Source: Cheilinus undulatus
Taxonomy: Eukaryota; Chordata; Actinopteri; Labriformes; Labridae
Direction of reading: 5' to 3'
Length of the DNA stretch: 64,000 nucleotides
Assembly (NCBI RefSeq): GCF_018320785.1
Contig: NC_054873.1
Location: 26,068,196 to 26,132,195 of the forward strand
Shown here in pieces: positions 1 to 22,600 of this stretch (position 1 is its first letter; the number at the start of each line of letters is the position of its first letter). Below the pieces are notes generated by a model, which was not told the DNA's origin, made no database searches, and worked only from the letters and a program-made list of their open reading frames with translations. Position numbers and translations under genes: made by a program.

Positions 1-3000
1 ACTTTCACCAGTCCTGTCCAGTTTCAATCTAAAGGATGCATTTGACCAGGTGCATTCAAAGAGGAATGACAGGGAAAGTCAAAAGTTGTATAGAGTAATA
101 TGAGCTGGGGCATTCTCACTTTTTGGCAATGTCAGCCAGTTTTGAAGATATTCAATCACACAGTAAAAACTGATTTGTTTGGCATTGATTATCTGAACAG
201 TGCCCTGATCTCAGTCAGAATTTGACTTGATAATGAGGTGTACCTTACCATAGGTCTGCGTGATTATGGCAAAACAAACTGGTGATGTCAGTCGATTAAG
301 AAAATGATTTAATTAGTTATAGGCCTTTTAATTAATTGCAATTAACCACATGTATTGATAAGTTAGGAAAGATTGCATTACTGGTAGATCTAAACATAAT
401 ATTGACAAAACAGTCAGAAAGGACAGGCTTCTTAATGGCATAAAAAACTTTTTACTAGCTTTTGAAACAGTAGAAGTGGAGACAAAGACAAGCTTTCCAC
501 TTATTAGTCAATCTAGGATGGTGTTTATTTGTGAAATATGGATTTTAACCATAAAATTGTAAAAAATATAAGAGCACAGAGAATTTTCACGTTCCAATTG
601 AAATTACAAGGCTACTTTGGCCAGTTGAAGGATGGTATCATATATCATATATGTTTAATAGCATTTTCACCCCTTTGATTAATTAATAAAAATGCATCAA
701 AAATCCTGACAACACTACAAAAAACATAATCACAATTATTTCAGTTCGTATTGAGATTATGAAAATCAAAAACGAATATAGATTGTGCAAAATCTGCATC
801 ACCTTCATTTATTGAACTTAAAATTGCTTAACCCTTTGGAAAAAACAAGCATAAATGAATATAAATGAGTAACCTTTACATATTTACCACATGACAAAAC
901 CTAATAATAGAGCATGTGGCACAGTTATCATTTAATCATGATTATCTTGTTATTGTGATCATAGCTACATTTCTGATTGTAATTGAAACTCAATTAAATG
1001 CCCAGCACTACCTTTCCATGAAGGTCTTTGTCATTAGACAAAAAAAAAACGCACTAAAACCAACAATTACTAGTCCTGCTGCAGTGTTGTTTAGTAGTCT
1101 GGTCAAGGTAAAGTCAGAGAACTAGTCTTGTCTTTTGGCCATTGACAAAGTTTATTGATTTTATCTGAAGTGTTGCATTGCAGACCAGTAGTTCACATTG
1201 TTTAGTTGATTAATCAATCAATTAGTCACTCAATCTTTGTTTGTATAGCACCAATTCATAACTGAAGCTATCTTAAGACACTAAATCTGTAGTGTTTCTA
1301 TGATATTACTGATAGCAAGTTACCATGCAATGTTTCTGAGGCACTAACAGAGCAATAAAGAGGAACCAAAATTACACTTTTTTTGCACTTCTCCTTTAGA
1401 TTAATTAAGAATTAAAGAAAACAACATTCTTTAATGTATCTAGTTTAATTCGTTGAAGTGTAACAGGAAGTATTACATATTGCAGACCTTGAAAGAATTC
1501 AAAGAAATGAAAGAATTATATATTATACATTAGACAATTTGATGTGAGCGCTGCTGGGAGGTTTGCTGGTTTTTAGCCAGTCTCGTCTTCACTCCTGCAG
1601 CCCGTTATTGACAACAAAGCGAAAGTATTGAGGGACTGTTGCCAGGTCCTTGTGAATTGATTGTGTTCAGCATGTTGTTGAGTGTATTAAACTCAATTTA
1701 ATTGATTACATGAAAGCTATCAACTAGTGTTTAATCTATCTTGGCATAAATGTCTCAGGTGTTCAACAGCATTCTAGATAGTGTCTATTGGGCTGGACGT
1801 CAGCATACACGGATGCGTACGTGAGCAGCTGGGGCAAAATGTAGTGGTGCTGAGCAGACAAGCATCTTTTGACTACCCAGGTCCAGCAGCTGCCACCTGG
1901 TGGCTAACCTCTGCAAAGGCACATCCCTGTAATTTATTGTGTGGTGCCCCTTTTTAAAAGGATGCTGAAAATCAATATGCAAATGAGAACACAGAGAAAT
2001 GCCTCATCACTCATACACTGATATGTATTAAAATTTACACTTACAAATAATATCCAGTAGTGATTCCAAACTGCCAAACGATGTCCTTTTCACCAAAGAT
2101 GCATCTCCTCTTCTTCATTTTGAGACAACAACCCTGAAGGGACTATCTGCCTGATACACATAACCAGTGTGTGTGCAGGGTGAAAGAGAGGACAAGGTCC
2201 TTTACAGTGACTCAGTTGTGCAAAATGTCAGAAAAATTAAGGCATTTTAGTCTGAAATAGAGTAGGATCTGTGTGCAAAACATCAGTGGAATTCAGCTTC
2301 AGAACATGACTTGAGATGTGTGACTGTGAGTATCGGTGCTTTGTGCAACACAGACGTGGTGTCAGACTTCTGCTGCATGTGTGATTGTGCATGTTTGTGT
2401 CTGTCTGCTGTAGTGTGGAAACTCAGCCAGAGTTCCACTGAGTTCTGGTCGTGTTCACAGCTCCATCCCCTGACATCCCCGTTTGAAGCAGAGCCAACCA
2501 CAGAGCACAGGCATTTAGCTCCACCAATGAGGATGCAGATCATGGCTATGCAGAAAGAGAGTCAGCAACACAAGCCAATCAGGCTCATCTGAAGGCCATC
2601 CAAAACTCAGCAGGCCAGTCTGAGAGGCTGGCCTGCCAGACTGGCTGACCACTGACTGGTGAGAGAGCCTCTCTACCAGACCCTCATTTGTAATTCATTA
2701 GCATTCATCCGCTATACATTTGGCGCATATGCTGATAAATTGTATTTGCATTGAAATGTAGCTTAAATTAATCTGTGAGGATGCTGCTTTGCTTTAACAT
2801 GAGAGGATAATTGCCTTGCAGCTTGTATTGGTTTCCTTCAGTGGTCATTGCAAAAAGTTTCCTGAGAATGAGTTATTAGAACTCCTTAAAAGCTTCCCTT
2901 AAGGCCTGTATTCCCTGCAGAACATGGTTATTAGTCCCAGACTCCCACAGAGCCCTCCCTCTGCTGCTGCTGCTGTGCTGAATCATTTCAGCACCACAGA

Positions 3001-4016
3001 CAGCTCTCCTCAAACCTCCCTTCATGTTTATGGCAACCATGGATAGAGTGGGTTTTATTTTTCTTTCTTTTTCTTCTTCTAGTGTCGTCCTCGAAGCTCA
3101 CAGACATATAGCAGGGACATTTTTAAAATGGAGAGCCTCATGCAGAAATGGATCCTTAATTGAACAATGATGGGGGTCTGAACATAAATATAAGGGAAAT
3201 GAACATAAACAAATGTTCTTTATATCAGACCCAATGAAATATGATTTTGTTTTTTTTTTGCATGTTTAGATATTTTTTAAGAACGCTTTTCTGTTCTGCT
3301 TTGCTCTTATGAAAGATAACCTTGTAAACATAATTCAGCCAGTGCTCTTTGGCATTTCTCAGGAAATCTTATAAACTAGATAAAGATTTTATACATCAGG
3401 ATAGTCAAAAGAAAATTTGACTTGCACTCCTTCTGTTCAAGGATTCATCATAGATGCTGCAGGAGTATGCTTTTTTTTTATAAGTGTGTTTATATGTTTC
3501 TATCCACATGTGTACAGTTGAGGAAGTTGCTGCACGTTATCCTTCCATGTTAAATGTATGTATTTGGGTCTCAGCAGCATAAATGTACTGCGTGTCTTTG
3601 ATTCAGTGGAGTCACAGGGGAGCTCCGATGATGAGACTGTTGTTATGATGTGGAGTGCTCCCTGCTTCCTACATGCAGATAAAACATGACTTACTGAGAA
3701 TTGTGTGTGTGCGTGCCTGCCTATGTGTTTGTTTGTATGAGTGGTGGGGGGAGGGGGTCTCTGCTTTTGCCTGCAGTTAATGATGTAATTATGTTGAAAA
3801 CAAATGCAACAACCAAACTCGTTTAGGATGAGTTACACAAACAAAGTCAAAACAGAGGAACATAAAATCCGCAAACTAAGATTTATCATGTTTTAAGAGA
3901 TGATTGTAAGCTAGTACCCAGTATCTCATTTAATGAAATATTTTCTCCTATGTGGTTTTAAATGTCTGTGTTTTGAGTCGGATGATCTTTTAACTGTGTT
4001 TCTTCTGCCTCCTCAG
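1..4016 (+). other. magi2: magi2 intron (window start to micro-exon)
   Basis: AT-rich DNA with no reading frame resembling MAGI2 or any other protein I know. It lies just upstream of the 32-nt magi2 exon and must be intron, because that exon is entered in codon phase 1. I looked for the preceding PDZ-coding exon and did not find it, so it lies before the window. Short T runs and AT-rich palindromes around 640 are the only visible structure. Confidence 0.75.
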
Positions 4017-13591
<9,575 letters not shown>

Positions 13592-15955
13592 AGTGAGCAG
13601 GTAGAGTGGATCCTGCTGGTCTGGACTGGACCAAACTGTCAGGCTCCTAAAATCTCCTCCACCCTTTCATTCCTCACAGTCTCGTCCCCTGCCAACTTCA
13701 AAGATCATATTTTATGTTTCATTTGTGCTGACAACAACTACACCCACCACCTTAAAAACAGAGGAACTTTCACAGCTATTGTAACATAAACTCAGTATGT
13801 CAGCATGTTGGACCCTCATGTGGCGGTGTTGTACTCACAGATGGAGCAGCGTCGTCTGTGTCTGAGTGAAGCTGTGCTTTCGTTGTGTACCTTTAACTGC
13901 TCGACCGTGTCTGGCTCACATTGGTTAGTGCAGCTTAACCTCACATGGAACAAAGTTCCTCGCAAGAGAGGGACATATGTTCATCCAAGAGATTTACTTT
14001 TGCTCCATTTTCTCTGTGCAGTAGGAAGAGTGGGACTACAAATCTGTCCAAGGGAGGCAGAGACACTGAAACTGCTGGAGGACATGGCACCAACCCAAGT
14101 GACAGCCTGGTAAATCAGACATATGTTAGCGCTCACATGCCTACCAATATATAATATACTGTAAATGTAAAGATGTGACAAATATGTACATTTGGTTATC
14201 TAAAAAACAGACCTATTGGTGTTTTTGGGACTGTGTTGTAGTTAGAAACATTGTAAAGAAAAGATAAAAAAAAAACAGGACGGAATTTTAGGATGATATT
14301 TCCATGGCCTCGTCAACAACTACATATCAGAGACTGTGCAAGTCACCAAACCAGACCACTACAGGAGGCAGTGGTCATGTGCATGGATATAAACCACCAT
14401 GTCGTTAAACAGGGACCCACGCCTTTCAGAGGTAGAACGTAGAGAGGACTTCCTCTGTGGAGCTGACAGCGTGGTACTTCTGAAACAAAAGAAAATCTTG
14501 TTTTTTTCCATCAAATTGAACTTTGAGTGACTGAAAACAGTCAGCTTAGTAAGAACTCATCATACTTCTCTGAGTTATAAACACCACCTGATCACAACCA
14601 TGCAGACATCGTGCAGAATTATAAGATGTGTTGTATTCATTTAATGCTCAACTAAAGACTTTTGTCTGGTCTATATTTCCCATTTCTATGCCTTTTACTG
14701 TGCTACGTGTACCACATCACTGTGGGAGAGGGGCATCGGTGTGACGGAGAGGAGGCCGATGGTTATGAGGTGGGGCGGAGTGCCTTACTCAAACTAATGC
14801 AGAGCTGTTTGATTTGATTTGGGAACTGAATGCAACATAGATGTTAGTGACCATGCACACATATCAGCAAACTGTTCTCCTCTGACTTCACACCAAGCAG
14901 TATTTACAGTTATCTCGATGCACTCTTAGCTTATCAGTGTTGGGGATCGCCCTCGTCCCCTCTTGTTGAAGGGGATCAGATGTAACTTGTAGCATCACAT
15001 CATCTCCTTGGAGAGTGAACCCTTGTTTCAGACGAGTCTCATTTCTGCTTTATTTGTCTGTTGTGTAAAGAAAACATGTAAAGTTTGAGGTGTTGCAGAC
15101 AGTACCAATGCTTGCTCAATCTGGACCCCAGATTTGAGAAGTTCTGTGAAACATAAATGCAGTAAAACGTGTGTTTAATCACAAAGTTTTGATAATCGGC
15201 AGATCCTAGGCGTGCTGCTATTATACAAGGAACCCAAACATTAAGTATTCCCTTCCCTCCTGTGTTCCCCCATGTTGACATCATCCATTTCCCTCAATAA
15301 GATGATCTTTCAATAAATGTGAATCACCAGTGCTTTAGAGCACTACAGTTTTTAAGATAATCAGAACACAGTGTCAGTAAATGCAGCACAAGCTGAAGCG
15401 ATAAAGGCCTGCTGGGAAATCGGTACTGAACTTGGACATTAGTCAGAACTCTAAGACAATTCTTTAAAGTTTCTCAGTAAAACACAGTCTGTGTGTTTCT
15501 CATGACAAATCATGTAAGCGAGGAGCATGAGAACATGTCAGTAGACTGTAGAAACGTATAAACTGTTTGTACAAATGTCAAAGGTCAGAAAAGGTGAGTT
15601 TGTCATCCAGCCCTCTGTCTCCATCCAGGCCGTCCCCCTGCCTGCTGTGAGTGATTTTGTATACGAAAACAAAAAAACTGCTTTATTGAACCTGTGAAGG
15701 ATGGCACGTTCATGAATCCCCATTGAGATCAAGTATAACTGTGTAGTGTTAATTGTGTACTATTCACCTTGTACAGCTGTATTCCTACAAATATGGTTTA
15801 CTGTATCATTGATACTGTAGTTTCAAAGACGTGAACAACTATTTTTATGAAATGCGACAGTACTGATATATAACATTTTGCTAAAAAACAAAAAACTTGT
15901 TTACTGAAAGATATTCTGAAATACTGTCAAATAAACTCTTGACATGGTGTAAAAT
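13592..15955 (+). other. magi2: magi2 3' UTR with poly(A) signals
   Basis: Non-coding DNA after the magi2 stop. An AATAAA at 15930-15935 is followed by a T/GT-rich stretch and is the best polyadenylation signal. A further AATAAA at 15312-15317 could give a shorter transcript. No gene or repeat was recognised inside. The 3' end is an inference. Confidence 0.6.
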
Positions 15956-16363
15956 ATTGTTTTTAAGAGATTGTTTCACTTTTAACCACAAATGTAGCAG
16001 GAACAGTTGATGAAAGTTTTCAGCAGTTCATCTGCATCAGTATGTTATAATTAACCTGGACTCAAATGGTTAATACTCCTCTACTCTAAAATGAACATTT
16101 TGGGGGAGTTGAAGCAACACCAGACAGATCGAGTCATCTGAGGACATGCCTTACTGAAAAAGCTGACAGATTTCTGCTTTTAAACACTAAATTATTCATA
16201 AATTAAGGGAATATAGCCCACATACTAATTGATAGAATTGCTAGTGGAGCTATACTAAACACAATGGTAATGAATGACTGAATAACATGTTTAAATGTGT
16301 ATCATTGAACCTTATTTGAGTCACTTTGACATAAAAACACTTAAGGAAATCTTTAAAACCTGT
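15956..16363. other. short intergenic gap between convergent magi2 and ergic2
   Basis: About 400 bp between the likely poly(A) site of magi2 (plus) and that of ergic2 (minus). The two transcription units converge here. Nothing else was seen. Confidence 0.5.
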
Positions 16364-16369
16364 TTTATT
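16364..16369 (-). terminator. ergic2: candidate ergic2 polyadenylation signal
   Basis: TTTATT on the plus strand is AATAAA on the minus strand, about 330 bp beyond the ergic2 stop codon. It was chosen by position only. Confidence 0.5.
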
Positions 16370-16698
16370 AGGGATATTCATTGCTTGTGGAGGACCACTG
16401 AAAAGATGAATGTCTTCTTAAGTCTCTAAACATCATGGCAGAATTGCCAAAATAAAATAAAAAAGCCAGATGGATGTCAATCAACTGTATGACCCCAACA
16501 GTTCTGCTGCTGCTTGGTGAATGTACTGATTAAATTCATTCAGTCATTTCTGAATCATACATGCATCCTGTAAAAGTTTAGAAATAAATACTTACACCTT
16601 TTATGACTAAGTGTTATTCTGTAATAAAAACATCTCATAAACATTTCCTCAGCATCTCATGCTGTCTGGTGGGTCAGGCCAAGATGACATCAATAAGC

Positions 16699-19600
16699 CT
16701 AGTTCTCTAAAGAAGTCAGTGTTTCATAAAGTGGCTGCTGAATCTCTGGAGGCTCCTGAAAAAAATCAACACAATAATGAAAAACATTAATTCAAACTAA
16801 GCACGCACTTATGACTGTAACATGAATGTTAGTGACTTACCTTTAAACGTCTGTTGGGTCCTATCTGGAAACGACAGCAAACAATGTCAGCCAGGAACCC
16901 CAACACACCATGAAGTATGCCTACAAGAGACAGAAACATAACTGAGTGGAGATGTTGAGGAACAGCAGAGTTTGAGTTAAGTGAAAAACTCTGACAGTAA
17001 AATGAATCACTGAAGCACTTCCAGCTTAAAATACCACAGTAACGCGAAGCTTACACTCGGCAGAGATTGAGTCTGTTTGCTTATGCAAAATGAAACGCAA
17101 TTAATATAGATTAAAAATGATTATTTAACCATGATTAATCGAAATTAATCCACAGCAACCCTGTGATTAATCTGATTAAAAATTTTAATCGTTTGACAGC
17201 AGTAAAATAAAGTTTTTTTTTTCTAAGATATATTTTTGGGCCTTAAGGCCTTTATTCACAGAGGAGGACAGTGGATAGAATCAGAAACAGGGATGAGAGC
17301 GTGGGGCATGAGGAACCACAGGCCGGACTTGAACAACTGTCGCCCCTATTACATGGGATGTTAGGTCATATCCCATGTAATGAAAAACTTTATTTATGGT
17401 GCGCAAATTGCCTAGGGGTAGGGTCATTTTTTATAGGTACCCCTATAAAAAATATGGTACCTACTCCAGGTACCTACCCCTAGGTACCCCCAGGTAATTT
17501 GTGCACCGTAAATAAAGTTTTTCATTTTTAAGTTGTTAAAGACTAAACAAACATAAAACCTTTTTTCAGCTGAAAACCTTGCATATCAGTGAGTAAATAC
17601 AAGTACAAAGTATTGAAATTCTACATCCTGTCTCAGAAATATGCAGAGTGACAACCCTATACAGGTTCAAACGCGGCTACTGCAGCTGAATTTTGCCAGG
17701 TGACTGATGTGGTGCTAGCTTCCATCATCACAGAGCCCAGCAACTGAGTTCACACTTTTTCCATGACTGTTAGTTTGAGTAGTAGCAGCTGATAGCCAAT
17801 ATTTATTGATAACAGTGGGCTCCAACAATCAGATATATCATTGATACTCTAGAATTTTTAGTGGTCTAGTCCCCCTATGAGATCACAATTATGTTTTTTC
17901 TTAAAACAAGCTTAATAAAATGCATGCTTGTGTCTTCAAGAGGTCCATGTAAGTGCCATTGTTTTCCCATTTAAATAATCTGTAACCTTTAAATTCAGCA
18001 GCAGCGGCCGACTGCATTTTTTCCCCCCTCAAGATAGCAAATAAACAAGGTTTTTCTTAGAACAGGGGTTGATGAAAAACAAATTTCAAGTCTCTCTGAT
18101 ACTACTTTGCACCTGATTAGGTTCATCCAAACAGACGTGACTCCAGACAATTTGGTGCTATGCCGGGGGGATCTTAAACACTAACCACGACAACAAACAT
18201 CTGTGCTCACAGGCTGACCCTCTGCCTCACATCACTTTAGGCATCCAGAAAATATTTTCAGTCACTAACAGCTTTGCACAACTGTGACTCAGTGTGACTC
18301 TCCCCCCTGTACCTGCAGCATCTTTCAACAGGTGTTCATAGTCATGTTCAGAAGCTTGTTCTCAGATGCTTCAAAACAGCAGCTGTAAAGTCAGAGAAAG
18401 CTAACCTAGATGGTCACACTCTAATGACCAGTATAGGGGTATGATTTCTATTGGAAATTTTAAATGTATTTTCAGTGTGTTTACAGTCCTGTCTTGAAGA
18501 AATGCATGTCCTTCAGGAATTTTAATCATTCTGCAGTGCTGAAACTGTGACTGCACTCATCAGTGATTATGAAGAAAACAAGCCTTTGATATGATTTGCA
18601 GATTTTTTAATCCTGTGTCTTGAGGAGTTCATCTTTCTGACTAATAAACTTTAAAGAATTTAAAGTTTAACATCAGAAAGTGCTGAAAAAATAATGCAAC
18701 TGTAAGGTGAATTGCTACTTATCTAATTATAATAAATAAACAAATGCATGAACAACAATTTCTGTAAGTGATAGGAGGATTTAACTAAATCCTACAGTTT
18801 AGCTGGGGAGAAATTGTGTTTCTTGAAAAACATAAGTCCCTGAAGTTAAACCTGGCGGTGACTGGTGTTATTACAGATTTAAATCTAACTTTCAAGTCCA
18901 ACATTAACACAGCAGTGAAAACCTTATTTTTCACCATAGAGTACCAAAAGTTAAACCATTTATTTATCATGACTGTGCTGAAAAAGTGCTGCCTTTAATT
19001 TGAGCTAACATGATTCCTGGAATACAATTTTAACACGGCCTCCAAGAACAAATGAACACTTCTATGCAAAAATCTTTTTAATATTAATCCAGTGCCTCTC
19101 CTGCATTGATGTGCAAGAAAAACATTGTGTTTCAGGATAAGTAAAGGTTAATAAATGACTTTGTGATAAATAATTTCTTGACTACACTCTACAATTGCAA
19201 CTAGATTAAAGCAACATGTTGGCTGCCCAGAAGTTAGGAAAGTGAGCTAGGACATTTTTACAACAGACATAACTGCTTCATAACCCAAGCAAGAATGAAC
19301 CGCTTCCAAATTCCACCTCTGCGGTGCAGCTCAGGTGCATCCAAGCTGTGCAGAACAAAAGGTCTTTGAAGGACAGGAGACATTTAGGGGTACCTGAACA
19401 ATTCTACTCACTGACACGTACACTGTATCGGGGCACTAGCAGCTAGCGAGAGAGGCCACCAAGACACCTATGACTACTCTGAAGGAGTTACAAGCTTCAG
19501 CAGCTGAGATGGTAGAGACACTCATACAACAACTGTTGCCTGTGATCTTCACCAGTTAAAGCTTTATGGGAGAGTGGCAAAGAGAAAGCCACTGCTGAAG

Positions 19601-22600
19601 AAAAAATCTCATTCTGATCTTCTGATCTGATTTTCCCAAAGGCATGTGGGAGATTCCATGGTTATGTGGGTGATGGTTCTTTTGTCTGATGAGACCAAAA
19701 TGGTGCTTTTTGGCCATTAGACAAGACTCTACATTTGGTGGACACCAAAAAAGGGAAAAGGGTTGTTTATGCCTGATCTCTGTGCAACCTGACAGAGCTT
19801 GAGCAGCTTTGCAAAGAAGAATGGAGTAGAATCCTAGAATCCAGATGAGCAAGCCTGACTGAGACCCATCCACACAGACTCAGCGCTATGATCGCAGCCA
19901 AAGGTGTATCTACTAAATACTGGCTTAACAGGGGTGAATATGTATGCAGTCACTTATTTTAAATTTACATTTTTTATTTAATTAACCTTTTTGTAGAAAT
20001 GTTTTCACTCTGGCATTAAAGAGGTTTATTTTAAATTAAAAAACACATATCACATTGACCATGAATGATTTATAAAATCAATAGAAGAGTGAATACTTTT
20101 TTATAGACACTGTATATGAATCTTTCCCAAGACCACCTCTTTAAGTGGACTTTGACACAATCTGTGTCAATGTCTGTGGCTCAGTAGGAAGAGTTGATCG
20201 TCTCTTAAATGGAAAGTCAGGAGTTTGATCCCTGGCTCCTGGATCACATATCAAAGTGTGTCCTTGGGCAAGACACTCAACCCCAAATTGCTCCCACTGC
20301 TTTGTGAGTGGCATGTGAGAATGTGGGGGTTAAGGGAGTTAAATAGTTACAATTTTTAATCATGATTAATTTCAAAATTTCTAAAGTTAATCAGGATTAA
20401 TCTCCTTTTTGTCTCTTTTTTCTGTTTCATTATGGTACCGTCTTAAACTGAAGGTAATTGACTTCCTGTTTGGCTACAGATCTGATTTTATTGTAAAGGA
20501 AAATACAGAACTTTGAGTGGATTATTACTATTACTATTATTTACTATACCCAAGTGTACCAGATTCCTAATGTAAAACCACACTAAATGTGCTGCTCTGC
20601 TATGAAAGCAGTCACCTCTAAGGGTCTGAGCTATTACATGATAAAGCTTCAGTCTGTACCTTTTAAGATGCTGACACTCTGTGAAGCCTATTAGAAGGGA
20701 AAACACTGAGACAGTGTTTTTTTTACCAGTGGTAGAGAAAATTCCTCCAATGATGCCGCACAGCCTGACAAGAAACTTCCAGAAGGGCATGTGCGTCTCC
20801 GTGACTTTGACCATCAGTGAGCTGATGTCATATCTCATAAAGATCCCTGGGATCCCATGGCTGCCAATGATGTGGTTTATCACTCGATCCTGCAGAGAGA
20901 AAAGAGAAGTACAAACACCCTCACCACGCTGATGCATGCCTCAACGACACACTTCTGCAAAAATTAAACTTACCTGCTCAGTGATGGAGAACTGATGCAT
21001 GTTTGCAGAGATCCTGTGGGTGTTCAGTCTGGTGGGCACGATGGTGACAAAGTACTGAAACATGTGGCTAGCTAAAGGTAATAACCACAAAGTTTTGTCA
21101 TGAGTCTATGTTTTTGACACTATTTAAAATGTTGGATAAAGAGAAGAAAGCAGAAGCATGTATTAAGTCTCATATTAGAAAACAGAAACATACAAACAGC
21201 AGTAACTTTCTCTGTGCCATCCAGAGGGCTGACCATCCCAGGTATCACTTCTCCAAAGGACAGGTGATCAATCCGGTGTGAGAAGTTAAACACTGTAACA
21301 TAAGGCTTTTTACTAGTGATATGCAAATATCATTACCATGGTGGCTAAAGAATTAGAAGACAGAGCACTCACACTCTTCATTAATGAAGTGAGATACATG
21401 TGCATGACCTCTGGGATGTTTGACTGACCTGTGCGGGGCAAAAAAGTTCTCTGTCTGTGTGTATAGCATTAAATGATGCTCTTTATTTCTCACTTCTCAG
21501 GTGATTCCTGTGTTGTGAATATTTTTTTTATCAATGTAGATACCTACTTGCCAGCAAGAATGTGGACATTTCCAGCCACCTTTCTGACGTACACATGTCC
21601 ATGTATCCTGCAGGCACCAAGTAAGTCATCCTCACTGTGGGGAAAAGGAGCAAAAAAGGGGAGGGTAAATATTCTATTTGAATACTTATGCACTGGAACA
21701 CTTCTTTGTTTATCTTTGTGATCACTTTGGGTACTTTTTAGGTGGAGCAGGAGGACGTTCTTCAATTGCAGCCTTGAAGAGAACATCCTGGAGAGCATGC
21801 TCCAACCTCAGACGGTGCCGAAAGTGCAGCAGTTTGCTGAAATGAAAGGCAGAAAAAATAAGGAGTTAAAACTCACTTGTAATGAGGTAAAAACACTTAA
21901 CTAGCTCTAACATTCCCTTAAACTCAGCTCTACCATCTATACTGTCGACACAAGTATGATAACTTGCTTCACAAATCAGGTTAAACCAGTACTCCCATAT
22001 TTATTGACTTTTCTGGCTTACTTAGCAAACAGCTTTAGTGTCCTGAACAGAAGCTAACATTCTGCCAACTGTATTCACTATATCAAACCAAGAGACTGCA
22101 CCATTTGTCACTAAATAACACTCATTTCTATTAAGTCTAGCATTCCTTTAGGTCATTGATACTCAATGCGTGGCTCTCATGCCACTTGTGGCTCTTTTAA
22201 GTCTTACTTGGAAAAATAATTCCCCCAGAAAACCTTAAAAAGGGAATTTCATTCAACAGAAATGGTCCATGGCAAGTCACATCAATTAGTCTGTTTTCTA
22301 CACTTAAATAGTCGGCTTTAAATGTCAAATTTAATTGTCAACCTTTATTTCATGTCTGTATATTTCCATTGGATATGCACAAAAAGAATGTGCAAGATAA
22401 ATATCACTGATCCTTGAGAAAAGTAACAAAATATATTGAGAACTAAGATAATAGTTGAGGGAAGAAATACATTTAAATTGAACATTTTTTTTCAAAATAT
22501 GACTTTTATGCCCATCATATTTCTATTTTTTCAACTATATCAGAGACACTTGAATGTATTTAGTTTTTATTTTAATGAATCAAGATGAATGTCAAGTATT

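Noticed and set aside
13805-14113. 102-codon frame after the magi2 stop
   Set aside because: No family resemblance and no splice support; treated as 3' UTR.
20168-20260. Possible tRNA gene (box A and box B present)
   Set aside because: The head has no intact cloverleaf and is followed by a conserved SINE body, so it is retroposon-derived.
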